Below are positions 37,651-50,275 of a stretch of DNA of 64,000 bases, in pieces. This stretch comes from Casuarius casuarius (Eukaryota; Chordata; Aves; Casuariiformes; Casuariidae). Location: positions 1,659,233 through 1,723,232 of the forward strand of contig PTFA01000159.1 in assembly GCA_003342895.1 (NCBI GenBank), in the 5' to 3' direction. Below the pieces are notes generated by a model. The model saw only the letters and a list, made by a program, of their open reading frames with translations, was not told the origin of the DNA and did no database searches. Every line of letters begins with the position of its first letter. Position 1 is the first letter of the stretch. Made by a program: the position numbers and the translations under genes.

Positions 37651-40600
37651 GTGCTGGGTGAACAGCCAGCATCAAACTGCGTGTGCTTTTGTGTGTGCAT
37701 GTGTGTAGTTATTCAATAGCTTTTTTTTTCCCCTTTTTTTTTCTGCAGAGCATAGGCAAGAGACACGTTTCAGGCTCTGCTGTTTACCTGACAGAACAGT
37801 CAAAACAGTTTTCTGATTAAAGAGGCAGTAGTAGACACCCAGTCTCTGTGGGCTCCTCCACATTAGGGGATAATGGAACCGTTTACTAACAGCCAGAGAA
37901 ATTATTTATTAGGCTATGAAACCTTTAATTTAGAAGGAAGGTTTCACATTCTAATATTTTTTTCTTATACTCCCACTCTGCAAAATGTAGCAGGGCCAAA
38001 AATTAATGTATTTGTACATCTATTTCTGAGTTATGTGGGTGTCTGAAAAGGTACGATTTTAAACTGGAACAAATAACATACTCATAGCAATCTTCTCTGA
38101 ACCAGCAAGGTTTTATAAACCTGAAGATCCAGATCAATCAAACCCAGTATATTACATTCTCTGCTCTGTTAGCTTTAGATTTAAACAGTTTTATAAATGT
38201 GAAATTGCAACAAGAATTCCCCAGCTGCTCAAGGAGTCTCTGATGGAGCAAGGCAAAGCCATATCTGGGGAAAATACATGGGAATCCTAGACTTCACTTT
38301 TCTTTACCTCTCCTCTAACAATCATAGCTGCTATCTGGTAAAACAGCTTTGTTTCATCTTGCCTAAATTTTGTCATCTTGTGTTTTGACGTATACAGTTG
38401 CCCCTTCTATCCATACAGGAGGCTGACACGAAGGGTAAAATCTTTCCTGATCTGCACCCTGCTCAAGCTGATGGAAGTCACAGGCTGTAACTAAGGGCCG
38501 AATCATTCTGGGTCAAATCATTTGTGAAATACGGTATCAGATTAAAAGTATCAAATTGAATGTTGCCATTTCATAGCTTTTTCAAAAACAGCTTTATCGT
38601 TCACAAAATAACCTCGTCTGCTGTTGTCCCCAGTTTATTTATTTGTACACACGCAGGCATGCAAACAGTTACGTACCCAGGAGGAGGGAACACAAAGACT
38701 TTNTACTTTATTTTGCTGGTTCTTATTTTGTGGAAAAACAACCCAACTATCTGAAATGCTAAAACCACATGCTCCAAAGAACATGGATGTAGTGAAAGGC
38801 AGATGAGTGCCTCTCCCTTTCTCCTTTTTCCCCACCCCACACACAGGCTCCTGACTCCCATTTTCACCCAGTTACCACTTTTTATGAATCTTCTGGAAAA
38901 TGCACCTTGTTTCTGTGTTCACAAGGGTGCAGGATGCTGGAGGGCAGGTTTTTCTCCCCACCCCTTTGGCTCGTATTGCTGTTTGCAGGAGGAAAGACTC
39001 TTAGAAATTTAGAGGTTCAGTTCTGCCTCAGCCTTGTTGAGCTCAGCCCTTTTCCCCAGGCTCATCTTCCTGGTGGTGGTTCATCTAACCTTCAGAGCAT
39101 CTGGAGATGATTCAGATTCCCTAATGAACCCAGGGCCTTGAATCGACTTCAATTGAAATGAAAAAATAACAAAAAGAGCATTGGACTGAGAATAACACCT
39201 GTAACATCACTACGTGTTGGTTTAAAATAGCAAATCAAAGAGACTCGGTCCCTCATTGTTCTGTGGTCCCTTTGCCCCATACCCAAGAATCCCCCCACGG
39301 GGAAGAAAGAAATAGTTTACTTAGGACTTCATGACCTGCACAGAGGTGCAGATGGTGCTGAAATTGAGACTGATGACGTCTTTACAAGTCTTTTTAGACA
39401 GCGGCCAGCCAGGTGCTAGTTAAGGCAGCCTTAATACTTTCTGTACTGAAGCAGAAGGCAGAGCAGCAGGGCAGTAGTAAACAGAGACATGCAGCTAACG
39501 CGAGTCTGCCTGGGGCCCTCTTGCTCTAGGTGTGATCCCAGCCCCATCCTCGTGTAACGAATGCTCTGAATTAAGGGATATCTGCATTTCATTCCTGATA
39601 TCTTTGTGTAGGTATAGGAGCAAAATGGATCTTTGCAAATTATTAGGAGATTGTTGTTCCGGATTGTCACTAATTAGTAAGATGTGGGCATAATTCCTCC
39701 AAAATTTTGTAATGCTGCTCTGAGGTTGTCACAAATGTTAATTTTTCCACTGAAGGATATATTACAGTGTTTCTTTGTATTTTGTTTTACAGACAGCATC
39801 TTTCTATAAGCAAATTTTCTTCCTCTTTTTTCTGCAGATGTTCAGCTCTAAACATTATGCTTCAAACCATGTTTAATTTTACCATTTCAATGATACTAAG
39901 GCTTGCAGTTGTTTACTTTTAATTGTTCATGGAAAGATTTCAGTATAAATAGCTGTTCTTTTCCCCTTTTATAAATCTCTCTCTCTGTTTTGTCCCCTCC
40001 ACCCCAGAAAAAGCAATGAGTACTTATGACAAAACTAGATAGCTGTAAACAATCAGGAGCATTAATATTTGCAAGGATAAGAAATAGAATTTCTGTAGAC
40101 AAATGAGACAAAATAAATGTGCCCTATTTGATTAGCATAATAGCTGCGTATCATCAGGTTTTCCCTGTGTATTATTACGGCTGTGTTGATTAACCAGGTG
40201 TACGAGGATTTAGAAAGAACAGATAGAAGATAAGGAATAAAAAGTAGGAGGCAATAGGAAGTAGAGAATGAAAATATATGTATGTCCAGCAAAAGTGTTT
40301 CTGTCCAGGAGAAATTTGTTTCTTGGCAGTACAGGCTTGGGACTAAAGTTTGATGGCAGCTGTTAGTTCCAAACAGGCAGAATTGATCTAAATTATGGTT
40401 TCTTGAGAGGGTAATTTTTTTCCATGATGGTTTTTCTGCTTCCATTTTCTTAAAGGAGGAGGAGGATCTTGACCTTTCAAGTAGTAGAAGGCAGTTCTCT
40501 TAAAGGTCTTCATCACTGTCAAGCTTGTTTTCCTAAGATCCATGGGAACAGAGGTACCTCCGTGCAGGCCTGATAGGTGCAGTTTGGCTGACAGCATGAT

Positions 40601-43600
40601 GGGGAAGTTCAGACCTCTGGGAACGAGAATACAGACTTCCTGCCAGAAGGGGGTAATTTTGTCACAGGTGCTGAGTACACTAAGTGTTACAGAGATGACA
40701 GAAAGCGTTGACACTGACATTTATTTCTCAGAGTTTGTTAGTTTAGCAGAGTCGAGTCTTGCAGAAGTCTCCAGAGGGAAAGTGAAGATGTCACTGACAG
40801 CATCCCAAGTTCTCTCCCAGTTCTCATGTGACAGAGTAGGACTACCTCCTTCTTCCCGGTTTTCTACGGCTAGGAATGAATTTGTGTATGGATAATTATG
40901 AAATGCACAGTAGTCTGCAAATTCACATTGGCCTCAGAGTTGTCAAATGTTTCTTAAGGACAGTATCCGGGGGTTGCAGATAGCTAGGGGTCAGCAGAGG
41001 CCCACCTGACCAGGAGAGGGGTGTGACTCGGAAGGTGAAATTCCTATGCAATTGAAGGGCACTTAGAGGTTTATATTCAAAGCTGGCCTAACTTTCACAT
41101 TCAAAAAGTGTTGGTAGGGCTGCGTCATATATTTCAGCCTGTGAAGTGGCTGTCTAGGACTGTAGCTATGTGTGCATGTGAATGCACCTATATGCATACA
41201 TTGATAAAGTCATGCAAATTATTCAGTGCTTTTGTTTTTGTATCACATAAGGTTTAAGGGAAAAGTCTCTGCATGCAGAGATAAATTCTGTATAAAAATT
41301 TTGATGCTGAGCTCTAACTGCTTCATTTGTGCCTGCCATTAGGTTGAAGTGTAAAAACTCAAGGCTTCTACCCATGGCTGAATTGTAGGTCCAAATTTCA
41401 TGGGTAAAATGGTATCTGCGAGGATGAGAGGCTTTTTTGCTCTTAGGTAGATTAGGTAGATCCTCTGCCCTAAATAAATAACACTAATTTTGTCTTGATT
41501 CTCTGCAATAGCAAGGATTTTAATGGTGATCGCTCTGTATAGTGCTTGCTTATTTAATGAATATCTGTTCCGTGTACTTTTTCATAAGTATGTAATATAT
41601 TTATATTTAAATCAAATCTCAAGCTTGTCTGCTTTTATTTTGGGTTGTGTATGTTGGGGTTTATGTCATTTATGTGTAGGTTTTTCAAGTGTAATTTTCA
41701 AAATGATGATCATTTCTCTATTTTAGAACTCTATTACTGTATTCTAGTAACTATATAGATTTGTCTTTGTGATATTTACTATGATGAAACATGCTCTATA
41801 CTACTATTTTCTATCCCTCACTGCATTGACAAGCAGTCTTTTTAAGTGATGTTTTGTATATATTTGGTATTTATATATTTTGTATATATACATTTAGCAA
41901 AGCTCTTGAGCGTGTACTTAAATTCAAGTTCATTCATTGTGTGCACTTACAGTGTTTTTTTCAATATATTTGGCATGCTTCAACAAAGCAGTCAGGAATT
42001 CACTTAACTGTAAACTCATGAGTAGTAATGTATAAAGGCAAGCACATTTTTAACTGCTTTGCCCAACTGGACCCATAATGTTTACAGTATTTTCAGGTTC
42101 TTTGGGTAAAATATACCATAAGCATATTGTCTATTGTATCACCATATCACACCATATCATGTCACACATGATACAGACACCTATGAAAAGCGAGAATAAC
42201 CCACTGCTTATTAGATGGAGAGATGTTCTTCCTTACCATGGATCACTGAAAGTCTGGGTCTGATAAGTGAAAGGAATAAGCAGAGCAGGCTCCTGTGTGA
42301 GCTGGGTTTTGCTGGTAACCAGATTCACACTGGGCAGCCAAAATCTGAACACTTTTCTGACCAAAAGTGGCTGATAGTGAGCTACCCTCTTCGACATTTG
42401 TCCCAGCACTTCAAGGAAAGGCCTCCCAAAGAGCATCGCCTCCACACAGGCATCTGCTCAGGCTTTGGGAAGAAATCAGGATTTACCAGTCCCTCTTCGT
42501 GCCCTTGTTCTTAGTGCTATATTTGTCCCCTGAATAACAGCAAGTAGGACATATGACAGTCCGTTACTGTTAATGGTGTTATTGCAGAGTCAGACTACAG
42601 AACAATACCGCCTCAAGCAAAAATATTATTGATAATTTAGTCCTGTCTTTTGGGATGGCGCATGCTGGGGTTAGTGAAAGTTTGCCTTAGTAAATCTGAA
42701 AGGACCCCATACTTTGGACCACTTAAAATGGTATTTAATATTCTCACTTAGATAATTTCCTTAATGACAACAGGACTGGTTTCTTATTTGTTTTTTCCCT
42801 CAGATGAGCTCCTTTCATTGACAGCACAGTCCAGACAGTGGCTATTGGCTGGCAATCACGGGAAACCAAGTCTTATGCCAGAAAGGCACGCAGGGCACAG
42901 CTGCAAACACCAGCACTGCCCTCACTGTCCTCTCCCGTGGTGCCTTGGAAGGGATGGGGAAGGCTGGAGGGTTTGACCACTGCCCCCCCTAGCAAACATG
43001 ACACCAGTGACCCCCTTACTCATGGTCTTACGGTGTTCCTTGCCATCTTCACAGCAAGGAAACATCCGCAGCCAGGATCTCAGGGGGCTCCTTGGAAGGG
43101 TCAAGCGTTGCTCGGAGTGGAAATGATGAGAGTTTTGCAAGTGTGGCAGCTAATGAAATACGAGGTCCAGGTACAGGGGGCCTTTTAATTTTGCTGACCC
43201 TTACCAGAAGAAACCAAACGTAAGACACACAAAAATAGGGAGCATCATGCTGTCTTGGAAATTACCAGTCTCAGGGTCAAGAGTCAAGTTCAGCCACAAC
43301 ACCGTGACTCAGGGCAGAGACTTTGCTTTAATTAGCGCCATGTACCACAGACAGACATTTAACAAACAATAACCGTGCTTCCAACAAGCCATGCAGAGTT
43401 TCTGTCCGCATTAACTATCTTTGTTTAAGCCTGAATTATAGCAAGATGAATGCATTCAGACAGCACTGGTGGTCCGGTAAGCATCCTTGCTGCTCTCTAG
43501 CTGTGTTGTTATTCTTCAGTTCATCAGAAAAGGGAAACCGCAGACAGGTATTACCTGTGCTTATCATTTAATAACTGATTATTAAAAATCTAGGCACTAC

Positions 43601-43992
43601 TCACATGAGTATGCTGAGCATGCCGAGCCCTTCTGTCCGCACCTTCGGACAGAACCTGGCTCTGTGTTTAGGGCAGGGAGAGGTTTATCATGCAGGGATG
43701 ATCTTACTAATCTATTTCAACTTATTATTCATAATGATGTGTATCAAGGTTATAAAGACATAATTAGCTTTATTTCACTGCCTTGTGGCTTGGTCATTTG
43801 CAGTAATTTACATGCAGGCACATGTCTTATCAGATGGCGTTGCAATCTGAAAATGGCTTTGGAATTTAAGAGAAGGCAGATTACAGGTAATGAAAAGTTC
43901 TTTGAAGAAACTTGGAGCTGATGCTGTGAGGTTCAGACCTCCTGCAGTTACCACCAGAGTCATCTGAAAGATCAGGCTCGTTATTACTGCAG
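37651..43992. other. Mostly AT-rich non-coding DNA
   Basis: No gene can be called. Very strong isolated acceptors occur at about 37,748, 39,838 and 42,783 (ttgttttttccctcag), but none is followed by a good donor, so they may be decoys or last exons of unannotated RNAs. A possible palindromic-repeat relic lies at 38,430-38,510. An unresolved base is at 38,703. The 43,660-43,880 stretch is high-complexity, rich in TAAT-type homeodomain core motifs and free of repeats, so it is a reasonable place to look for a conserved enhancer. Confidence 0.45.
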
Positions 43993-44061
43993 GGACAGTA
44001 ACATACCAACAGGAGATTGCGCTGAAGGATAACACTGAAACCAAAGGGAAGGGAGCCCTCA
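43993..44061 (+). other. Candidate exon 69 nt, upstream of CpG island
   Basis: The acceptor gctcgttattactgcag ends at 43,992. The donor GCCCTCA then GTAAGT begins at 44,062. Length 69 is a multiple of three, and one frame (phase with two leading bases) is open, reading TVTYQQEIALKDNTETKGKG. The other two frames contain stops. The pyrimidine tract is moderate. Together with the next entry it would make a 156-base intron. Could be a 5' untranslated or lncRNA exon. Confidence 0.22.
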
Positions 44062-44217
44062 GTAAGTATTGCAGTGTGCAACAGCGAAGGCAAGAAAATG
44101 GAGATGGGAGAGGGAAGGAGGGTCAGCGCAGCCCTGCGGGCTCTGCGCTTGCGCTGAGGGAATTGCAAAGTTAATTTCACTCTGCCTTTTTTGTAGCTCA
44201 CTTGTCTTCTTTCTTAG

Positions 44218-44280
44218 CGTAGACATCCCTTATTCTAAGTACTTTCGAGTCATTTCAAAAGAGCCCTAAGGGAGAGTATG
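44218..44280 (+). other. Candidate non-coding exon 63 nt
   Basis: The acceptor is very strong: two pyrimidine tracts (ctctgccttttttgtag and cttgtcttctttcttag) precede the AG at 44,216-44,217. Sixty-three bases later the donor reads AGTATG then GTAAGT (GT at 44,281). All three frames contain stops, so any exon here would be untranslated or carry a terminal stop. It lies about 200 bases before the CpG-rich shoulder, so a transcript using it would start further upstream, not in that island. Confidence 0.28.
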
Positions 44281-44489
44281 GTAAGTGCAACTTCTGATAA
44301 TTTTTAACCCTTGCGACTGTCAATAGTCATTGCAACTGTTAAAAAAAAGAAGGGGGGGAGCAAATCAAAGGAAAATTGCATTATTTTAAAAGCTATCTGT
44401 TCAGTAGACGTTACAGTCAGATCTTTTTTGGTTTGTTGATTTGCTTGACCAAAGTATTTTTATGAGTTGCTTTGTCAGGGCTGATCCAA

Positions 44490-44955
44490 GCATTTCGCTT
44501 CACTCAAGGAAGCGCACGAGTGCTCTGGCTTTCGGCTCCCATCAGTGCCAGCAGCTGCACGGTGTAGAAGAGGTTTCCATATGGCAGTCCAGATGTGCGC
44601 TGCCTTGCGAAAGCATCGGGGTACCTCTCACAGCTAGGGCGACGTGCACTCAAATCGCCATCGCCTGGAGTGTCAGTAGAGTTTGGGGGAGGCCAGAAAT
44701 GAAGGGGGGGGTCGCGCTTTTCAGGGTGTTTTTTTTTCTTTTTTTCCCCCCCTTTTCTCGGTTTGGCGATGAAGCGCTACGATTTTGGTCACAGATGACT
44801 TAAGGAGCAACGGCGGTCCCTCGCCGGAGCGCAGGCAGCGCCTCCCTTCCTACTGCAGCGCCGCCCTTCCAGAAGCATCGCGCTCAAATATTCCTCCCCC
44901 CCCGCCGCTGGGGCAAGAAGCCGCGCTTTTGGGGCGGCGGCGCGCGCGCGGCCGC
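44490..44955. promoter_or_regulatory. CpG island (left part), probable promoter
   Basis: CpG density climbs from about 44,490 and becomes extreme at 44,800-44,955, with GC boxes (ggggcgg at about 44,931), a run of CGCG and a NotI site (GCGGCCGC, 44,948-44,955) just before the assembly gap. The remaining sequence drops straight back to AT-rich after the gap. Such islands usually mark vertebrate promoters, often of broadly expressed or developmental genes. The open frame running into the Ns (from about 44,785) is only a by-product of GC richness. Direction of transcription cannot be told. Confidence 0.75.
44729..44759 (+). repeat. 31-base pure pyrimidine tract
   Basis: An unbroken T/C run with a C7 centre, immediately upstream of the densest CpG sequence. 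Mirror-like T and C blocks could adopt triplex (H-DNA) structure. Such tracts are common beside promoters. Confidence 0.8.
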
Positions 44956-45469
44956 NNNNNNNNNNNNNNNNNNNNNNNNNNNNNNNNNNNNNNNNNNNNN
45001 NNNNNNNNNNNNNNNNNNNNNNNNNNNNNNNNNNNNNNNNNNNNNNNNNNNNNNNNNNNNNNNNNNNNNNNNNNNNNNNNNNNNNNNNNNNNNNNNNNNN
45101 NNNNNNNNNNNNNNNNNNNNNNNNNNNNNNNNNNNNNNNNNNNNNNNNNNNNNNNNNNNNNNNNNNNNNNNNNNNNNNNNNNNNNNNNNNNNNNNNNNNN
45201 NNNNNNNNNNNNNNNNNNNNNNNNNNNNNNNNNNNNNNNNNNNNNNNNNNNNNNNNNNNNNNNNNNNNNNNNNNNNNNNNNNNNNNNNNNNNNNNNNNNN
45301 NNNNNNNNNNNNNNNNNNNNNNNNNNNNNNNNNNNNNNNNNNNNNNNNNNNNNNNNNNNNNNNNNNNNNNNNNNNNNNNNNNNNNNNNNNNNNNNNNNNN
45401 NNNNNNNNNNNNNNNNNNNNNNNNNNNNNNNNNNNNNNNNNNNNNNNNNNNNNNNNNNNNNNNNNNNNN
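44956..45469. other. Assembly gap, 514 N
   Basis: Unresolved bases between an extremely GC-rich left edge and a T15 run (45,470-45,484). Short-read assemblies typically fail in such GC-rich promoter and first-exon sequence. The true length may differ from 514. Confidence 0.98.
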
Positions 45470-47340
45470 TTTTTTTTTTTTTTTAAATTAGAATATGTCT
45501 CCTTGGAGATTGCATGTCATTAATATTCAGATCAAATTTCTGCACGATATCTGTTTAAATATAGAAAAGCTTTGCAATTGTTTTTTTTTTCTGCTCCAAG
45601 AAAATAATGCTTTGGTACCCTGAGCATGGATGCTTGTGTTTTTGTCTTCTGCTTTTTTTAAGCCACAAGAATGTTTTTTAGCATGTTTGCTACAAAAGAG
45701 TAGAAGGGAAAATTGAGATGATTCACATAAAAGCATGAATAAAAACTGCTTCAAATAGTTGCCAGGTTGCTTTGTTGCTGATAGTCTAGTAATTGTTTTG
45801 GCTAAAATGATGCTTAAACCCTGACCATGCATGCTTTTTATTTTGGCTCAGAATATGTGTGTGTGTGTACGTATGTGTGTATTTGTTTTGATGTGTTTCT
45901 TTAACCGAGCGTTTACACAACTGGAATTTCTGTGAGTTATGTGCATGCTTTGATAAGAAAAATTGCATATGATGAATGACTAAACCTGATTAACAGATGT
46001 TTCATGATATATAATGCAAACTAGCTTCATTTTTTAATGAGTTCATTCTAATCTTTTGGGGGAGGGTGAATCGCTGCATGTTTTTGATAATGAAAGTGTT
46101 TGTGTGTTTCTAAGAGATCGATTGTTTATTTGCTCATTTCTAACACTGAAAAGCAGGGCTATTTATTTATTTGTTTGTTTGTTTTCAAACAACAAACCTC
46201 CAAGGCGTCTAATTTAAAACAGTATTGATTGCAAAGCTTGCCATGTTACCTGAAAGCAAGCAGAAAGGTATGTGTTTGTGCGGGAGTGCTGAGCTCCTCC
46301 CGGGAGGAGTGTGTGATCTTTTCTCGCTCCTTGTGCTCCCCAAGAAGAGTTAAACTGCCTTGGCAGGGGAGCGCCTACATGCACCATGGGAATTTGAACT
46401 AGCAAAAAGGGGACTGGCACCAGGCGGGACAGCTGTGTCATGACAGTGGGCAAGGACAGAAGATGGGGAGCAGAGCTGGCAAAAGAGGAAAAGGGGCTTT
46501 TAAAGAGAGGGAGCAGCAACTTCCATGTGTACATAAACGTCTGTTTTTCTAATCTGCTACTCATTAAACGTAAAGGGAAGAGCTTTTTAGACCGAATGGG
46601 AGCATAATAAAGTTGGGAAGATGGTTGTTCAGATTTATCCTGGTTTACAGGTTGCAGAAAACATGTTGAGAAGACCTTTGTTTCTTGGGGGCTTTTTTTC
46701 ATGACATGTCTATGGAAAGGTTACCTGCTGAATTGGGTATGAGCTATCCTTTCTTGTGTGTTGATGGTAATTGTGGGTCTGAGGATCAAAACTTTGTACT
46801 TTAGTCATATCTGGTATATTGTGTCAGTCCTGTTGGAATATGGAATCTGGGTTTCCTCAAAGTTCTTTCATTAACCTGTTTTTTCCATATAAACATTTGA
46901 GTCTCTTAAAATGGAGTTCTGTAAAGGAGCTCTTTTCTTATGGTCCAGGACTAATCCTTACCTGATTTTCTTTTTCCCAGAGCATCTCATCTGAAGGAGA
47001 AAAAAAAAAAAAAGGGTAGTGGTGGTGGTGGTTAAGAGTTTTCCCAGGCCAAATAGTTCTGGCCTGTGGTATCTTAGACCGCTGTTCAAGTTTAGTCTGA
47101 AAACTTTGTGAACTGAGTTTGTCATTCCTGGCTCTATTTCTAATAGTCTTCCGCATCACCTAGGCATCATATATAATTTGACATAGCTGACAGTATCTAC
47201 TTAGAAGAAGCTTAGGGCTGAGCCACCATGGAAATTGGTTTGCCTCTTGACTCCCTAATATTAATGATTCTTCCAGGTCAGCCCAGGAGTAATTGGCAGG
47301 GCAGCCTGAGGAATTGTCCATGAAATCCCCCTGGATTGTA

Positions 47341-47365
47341 GCTCACCTGTGGAAAGATGTATCTG
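47341..47365 (-). promoter_or_regulatory. Minus-strand recursive-splice-like motif (weak)
   Basis: Read on the minus strand, catctttccacag runs directly into GTGAGC, putting an acceptor against a donor (junction between 47,347 and 47,346). The pyrimidine tract is short. Motifs of this form are expected several times by chance on both strands of a 64-kb window. Confidence 0.12.
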
Positions 47366-50160
47366 GATAACACGTACAAAATGAATTCCATTTGCTTAAT
47401 ATAAGGACTGCTAAAGTCATGAATATCATAAAAGCCAAGATGTGGTCTCAAGTTTAATATCAAGGAATTTTTCTGCTATTTTAAGATTGGCTATAACTAA
47501 GACTAGGCAGATTTGCCTTAGATGTGTCTGAAAAGGAAATACACTTAATAATCTTGTTGGTGATTATATCTTTAAGAGTAAGCCTGTATTTCAATAAAGA
47601 GGTAGAAAACTTGTGGCATAAAGTAAGGAAAGTTAATGTTGTCCATGATTTTTAGTCCCTGTGGTATGTGCATATTTAAAATAACCCATTAATCAATCAA
47701 AGTTTGTATGCACCTGAACAACCTGATGAGGCAGGCAGCTGGACCTTTAAATCGAAAATCAGTATTCAACAGGAATTCAGAAGAGACAAACAGCCTGAGG
47801 ACAATGTTTAAAAACTCAACTGCGCTTTACGTCTTGGAGTAATGCTGATTTAGCAAGAAATCCCAGTCACAGTGCGAGAGGATTTTTTTTTGACCTTGTG
47901 CATTTGAGATGACATAAAAAGTTAACAGTTGTCAGCACAGCTTTGCTGTGAGGAGGTACTGCAGAAGAGGTGTAGCCACCTCCTGTTGCCGTGAGGAAAG
48001 GTACCTGCATAGAGGACCAAGGAACACAGGTGCAGGCAGATTAAAATACTGATTCTTCAAAATGAAAATCGCATTCTTTTGAATTTGCCTCTGTGCCATA
48101 TAGACGGCTTTACAAAAATATCATCGTGAGGGTAAGTTTAGTGATATAGGTGAGGGGGAAAAATTTAACGTGCTGCAATCCAAGTGGGGAAGAGCTCTAG
48201 GTCTCTCCAGGAGACCTTGGACCTATTCATCCATTCTCAGTCTGTTCACAGCTACTGAAAATGGTGGTTCTTCTCCAGCGGCCATGTAAAATGCACTCTT
48301 AGTCTGAAACAGCTCTGGATCATAAAAGGATTTCTGTCCCCAGCTGACACTCTTTTGCCTTGGGTCAACCCTTTGCCATTGGTTATACCAGTTGTCCCCT
48401 TTCCTTAGAGCTCTTTATGTCTTTACACAGAGGTGGCATTGCAACTGGGTAGTGCGTATCTAGAGAAATGGTCAAGATAAATAGTGGAAGAAGACATCAG
48501 GTGAAAGCTTAACCAAGGGGAGCTTGAAAACTGGAGCTTGTTGGGAAATAGGAAATGGTTTTCATAATGTTTGGGCTGACATTTTCAATAGCTTTAAGTA
48601 TTTTATCACTCTTTTTAGTTGTGTGTATTAATGTAAAGTTTAGTCATTCTGTTTTGTTTCAACGTTGTAAGAAGTACTTGAGACTTTTTAAGCTACTAAC
48701 TGATCTACTTGCAGCTATTCTGAGACAAAAATTAATTTTACACTTGTTTTGCGTGTTCAGCAGTTCTCCTCATTCTGTTTTTACATTTATAACACGATTT
48801 TTCAAACTGTAGGATATTCTGTCCTGGTCTTGCAAGCTGCCCTAAGCAGCAGATGCGTGAAGGGTCTGACAAAAACATGAGAGGTTGCTCTCCGGGGGTA
48901 ACCTGAGTGATCACAGTGCTTTGCTGTGCTTTGCTGCATTGCCTCTCTCTTTTTATCACTGTGTACGTCTAAATTATACTTCATTTTTCCCTGTGGGATT
49001 CATAAATGGGTTTAGCTGTAGTCGCACCTGTTTGAGTAGGGCTCATTCTTTCTTTCAGATCATATCTCACAAGCATGGATGAAACTTCAGCTAATATCTC
49101 CAAAGTACTGCATTGAGCTGAGGCAGAGCTGAGGGCCTGAGAGCAAAACTTACATAAAAGTCAAGGTCTTTTAGAAAAGGTGTGGAAGGACAGTACTTGA
49201 GGAGGCAGACTGGGGAAGGTATGCAGTGACTCATCCAGAGCTCCTCCAAAGCCGTGCGTTGCAACTGTTCCCATGCAGCCCGTGTGCTGTGGTGGGCTAG
49301 GTTTTGATGGGATGTTGCAAAGGAGGTCAAAATACTGTCCTGTACTCATACATCTAGATTGTTGCTAGCAAGAAATATTGCTTAGTTTTCTCTGCTCACG
49401 CATTTGAATGCATAAGGGAAAAGCCACATGCAACCTTTGTTTTCCCTTGGGGCTGCCTGCAAGAGTAACTCCATCTCTCATTTCTCCTTCTCTATACTTG
49501 CCTATTATTTTTCAAAATATTAAAAAAAAATCCTCAAGAACAAAATGACCCCTCATACCTCAGAGTTAGTTTTTTTAATATTCTAGGCAGTAGTTAGAAA
49601 TTAGTTCCCTGAATAGCAGAAACTTCAATTTCAGTGGGGCTGGAAGTTTTTTCTTTGTGTGGGCTTGTATGCGTTACATATTGCTTAGAAATGGTGGCTG
49701 TTTATGAACCTTATCACACTAAAATATTTTTAATAACCTTCAGTGTCCTTTCAAGTAATGCTATTCTGATTAGGGTGGGTTGGGAAAATGTTTTCCCTAT
49801 TTCATAAATATTTTTAAGTTTTCAGATTTAACTTCCAGTTCTGAAATCTTTAATGTATTTTTTGGACCGAAAAAATGCATGCAGCAAAGGTTGGCATCCA
49901 CAACAACCCGTAAGGGAAGGGTTTGCACGCTTTCCTACAGTGCGTGTAACTGGGGTTTTGACATAATTCCATTATGGACCAGATAAAGTCATTGCAGTCG
50001 GTCTCTCTGGCCTGCAACCTTACAAATAGTTGAGATTCAAAGAATTGGCAGATATTTTTTATTTAAAAAGGGAAAGCTTAACCAGAAATCTTTCTGTGGT
50101 CTCAAATTCCAACTATTGTCTTTATTATGGTTATATAACATTTAATTGGTTTCAGCAGCT

Positions 50161-50275
50161 AATATTTAATAAATAATAACAATAAAATAATAATATGCAG
50201 CAGCAAGTATTTAATAATAATAAAATAATAATAAAGTAATAATAAAATAAAAATCCATTATTAATAATAATTAAC
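50161..50275 (+). repeat. Imperfect (TAA)n-rich region
   Basis: About 115 bases dominated by TAA/AATA units, interrupted by a GCAGCAGCAAG island. Nearly no G or C otherwise. It looks like a degenerate trinucleotide microsatellite and would melt easily. Confidence 0.85.

Noticed and set aside
42783..42980. Very strong acceptor (ttgttttttccctcag) with a 66-codon open frame behind it
   Set aside because: No donor follows and the frame ends in a stop without protein resemblance; it could only be a terminal exon and nothing supports that.
44785..45486. 233-codon plus-strand frame across the gap
   Set aside because: Most of it is Ns and the rest is GC-rich promoter sequence, so the frame is an artefact of unresolved bases.
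46214..46702. 162-codon minus-strand open frame, the longest uninterrupted by Ns
   Set aside because: Its length is near the maximum expected by chance across six frames of 64 kb, it shows no domain or signal, and no splice or promoter context supports it.
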